Both the position numbers and the translations under genes were made by a program. The notes under the pieces were generated by a model. That model was given only the letters and a program-made list of their open reading frames with translations, was not told the origin of the DNA and did not search any database. Below are positions 18,386 to 19,139 of a DNA stretch of 19,139 nucleotides, in pieces. The stretch is taken from positions 4,648-23,786 of the forward strand of contig JAMYWO010000054.1 of NCBI GenBank assembly GCA_024220525.1, given 5' to 3'. Position 1 is the stretch's first letter. Every line of letters begins with the position of its first letter. Origin of the DNA: Cochliopodium minus (Eukaryota > Discosea > Himatismenida > Cochliopodiidae).

Positions 18386-18926
18386 ATGAATAAGAGAAAG
18401 AAAATTGAATCTGACCAAACCATCTCCAAAAAATTGAAAGTGAGAGATATCTCTAATAAAGAAGATAATATAGATTCCATTGTACAAAAGAAATATGATA
18501 TAGAGACAATATTGGACAAGAGAAAGCAGATAAGGAAGATAATGCTGAAGAGATTCGAATCTAATGCACATATTAAAAAATTGGAAGAGGATGATTTGGA
18601 GGAGATGTTCAAGGGATACGATGAAGTGTACTTCGATAAACAATTAAGCAAAAAATTAGAAAAGGAAGGGAGGGAAATTAGATTTGAGGTCAAATCTACC
18701 TCGAAGAAGGTTGCTGGAAAGTTATCAACCAATAAATCCAAGGGGGAACATGTGTTGGGCATTTCAAAGGGAATCATTTTGGAGATCTTTGCAAAGAATG
18801 AGACCAAATTGAGCATCAATGGATTGGATGTTGCCGATCGATTGGAGGCCTTGCAGATCATCTTTGAACATGAATTGATCCATCTCTATATGGGCTTATA
18901 TGATCAAACGAGAATGATCAAAAAGG
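18386..18926 (+). CDS. SprT-like metalloprotease head exon, copy 3
   Basis: The first exon runs from ATG at 18386 to 18926 and ends in phase 1 before a GTAAAG donor, exactly as in copy 2. It encodes 180 residues: MNKRKKIESDQTISKKLK, then FKGYDEVYFDKQLSKKL, VAGKLSTNKSKG, VLGISKG and FEHELIHLYM (HELIH from residue 162). Similarity to copy 2 is high over its whole length, so the two are tandem duplicates. The exon with the third zinc ligand and the SH3/KOW-like units is not found in the remaining 213 bases; instead dispersed repeat copy E begins near 19061 in the presumed intron. Reading on without splicing reaches TGA at 18953-18955. Whether a proper tail follows outside the window decides if this is a working gene. 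Confidence 0.75.
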
Positions 18927-19060
18927 GTAAAGATGATAAAAAAAAAATGCTTTGAGATTTCTTTTTAAAACCTTGAAGAGATTTCACATTCAAAGAAAAT
19001 TCAATAATATAGAATTATCCTTTTTAAAATAAAATAAAATTAATTAAATTAATTAGTTAA

Positions 19061-19139
19061 ACATATGTGATATTTTTTATAAAAATTGCAAAAATCTTGA
19101 ATTATTCGAAATTTCTTAGCATCAAATTTTGAGTTCTGT
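19061..19139 (+). repeat. Dispersed intron repeat, copy E (cut by window edge)
   Basis: The last 79 bases (ATATGTGATATTTTTTATAA, then AAATCTTGAATTATTCGAAA, CTTAGCATC and TTTTGAGTTCTGT) match the 5' end of copy A and copy B. They share the variants TTGCAAAAATC and TTCTTAGCATC with copy B rather than copy A. It lies downstream of the SprT copy 3 donor in sense orientation. Confidence 0.82.

Noticed and set aside
18331-18861. 176-residue minus-strand open frame
   Set aside because: It is antisense to the SprT-like head exon, which has family motifs including HELIH.
1-19139. tRNA, rRNA or CRISPR-like arrays
   Set aside because: I looked for cloverleaf-like and regularly spaced repeats by eye and saw none; short tRNA genes could still be missed without a scan.

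Overview
The window looks like nuclear DNA of an AT-rich protist. Genes are split by many short GT..AG introns with strongly T-rich sense strands, stops are TAA, TAG and TGA, intergenic spacers are short, and one protein carries poly-N and poly-Q runs. There is no operon structure. The lineage cannot be fixed from sequence alone; an amoeboid protist is a guess. Exon models below were built by hand from splice sites, phase continuity and protein-family logic.

Layout: (1) 113-2421, minus, six exons of an SLC38-like amino acid transporter running off the left edge. (2) 2891-3278, plus, three head exons of an SPFH/band-7-like protein that stop abruptly at a repeat. (3) 4222-4959, plus, two tail exons of a SprT-like protein without their protease exon. 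(4) 5521-7850, plus, an eight-exon secreted protein with an ABC_sub_bind-type substrate-binding domain and the start of a second one. (5) 8464-9945, plus, an unrecognised five-exon gene. (6) 10091-11863, minus, a five-exon F-box protein with a Cys-rich membrane segment. (7) 12322-13388, minus, a two-exon low-complexity protein. (8) 13677-16685, plus, a two-exon Sel1-repeat protein. (9) 16978-18137, plus, a complete SprT-like gene with an in-frame TAG. (10) 18386 to the right edge, plus, a further SprT-like head exon.

The most unusual feature is a dispersed repeat of about 300 bp, able to fold on itself. It occurs at five places, each inside or directly after an intron donor of a different gene and each in the sense orientation of that gene. 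In the three genes where both sides are visible (SLC38, F-box, Sel1), exons upstream of the repeat-bearing intron are AT-rich and exons downstream are clearly more GC-rich, while reading frame and family identity continue across it. In the SPFH and SprT loci the same repeat separates a gene head from the wrong tail or from no visible tail. This suggests that the element is a site where gene heads and tails are exchanged, or that it inserts preferentially into such introns. One repeat copy has been interrupted by an 87-bp MITE-like insertion flanked by a 9-bp direct repeat.
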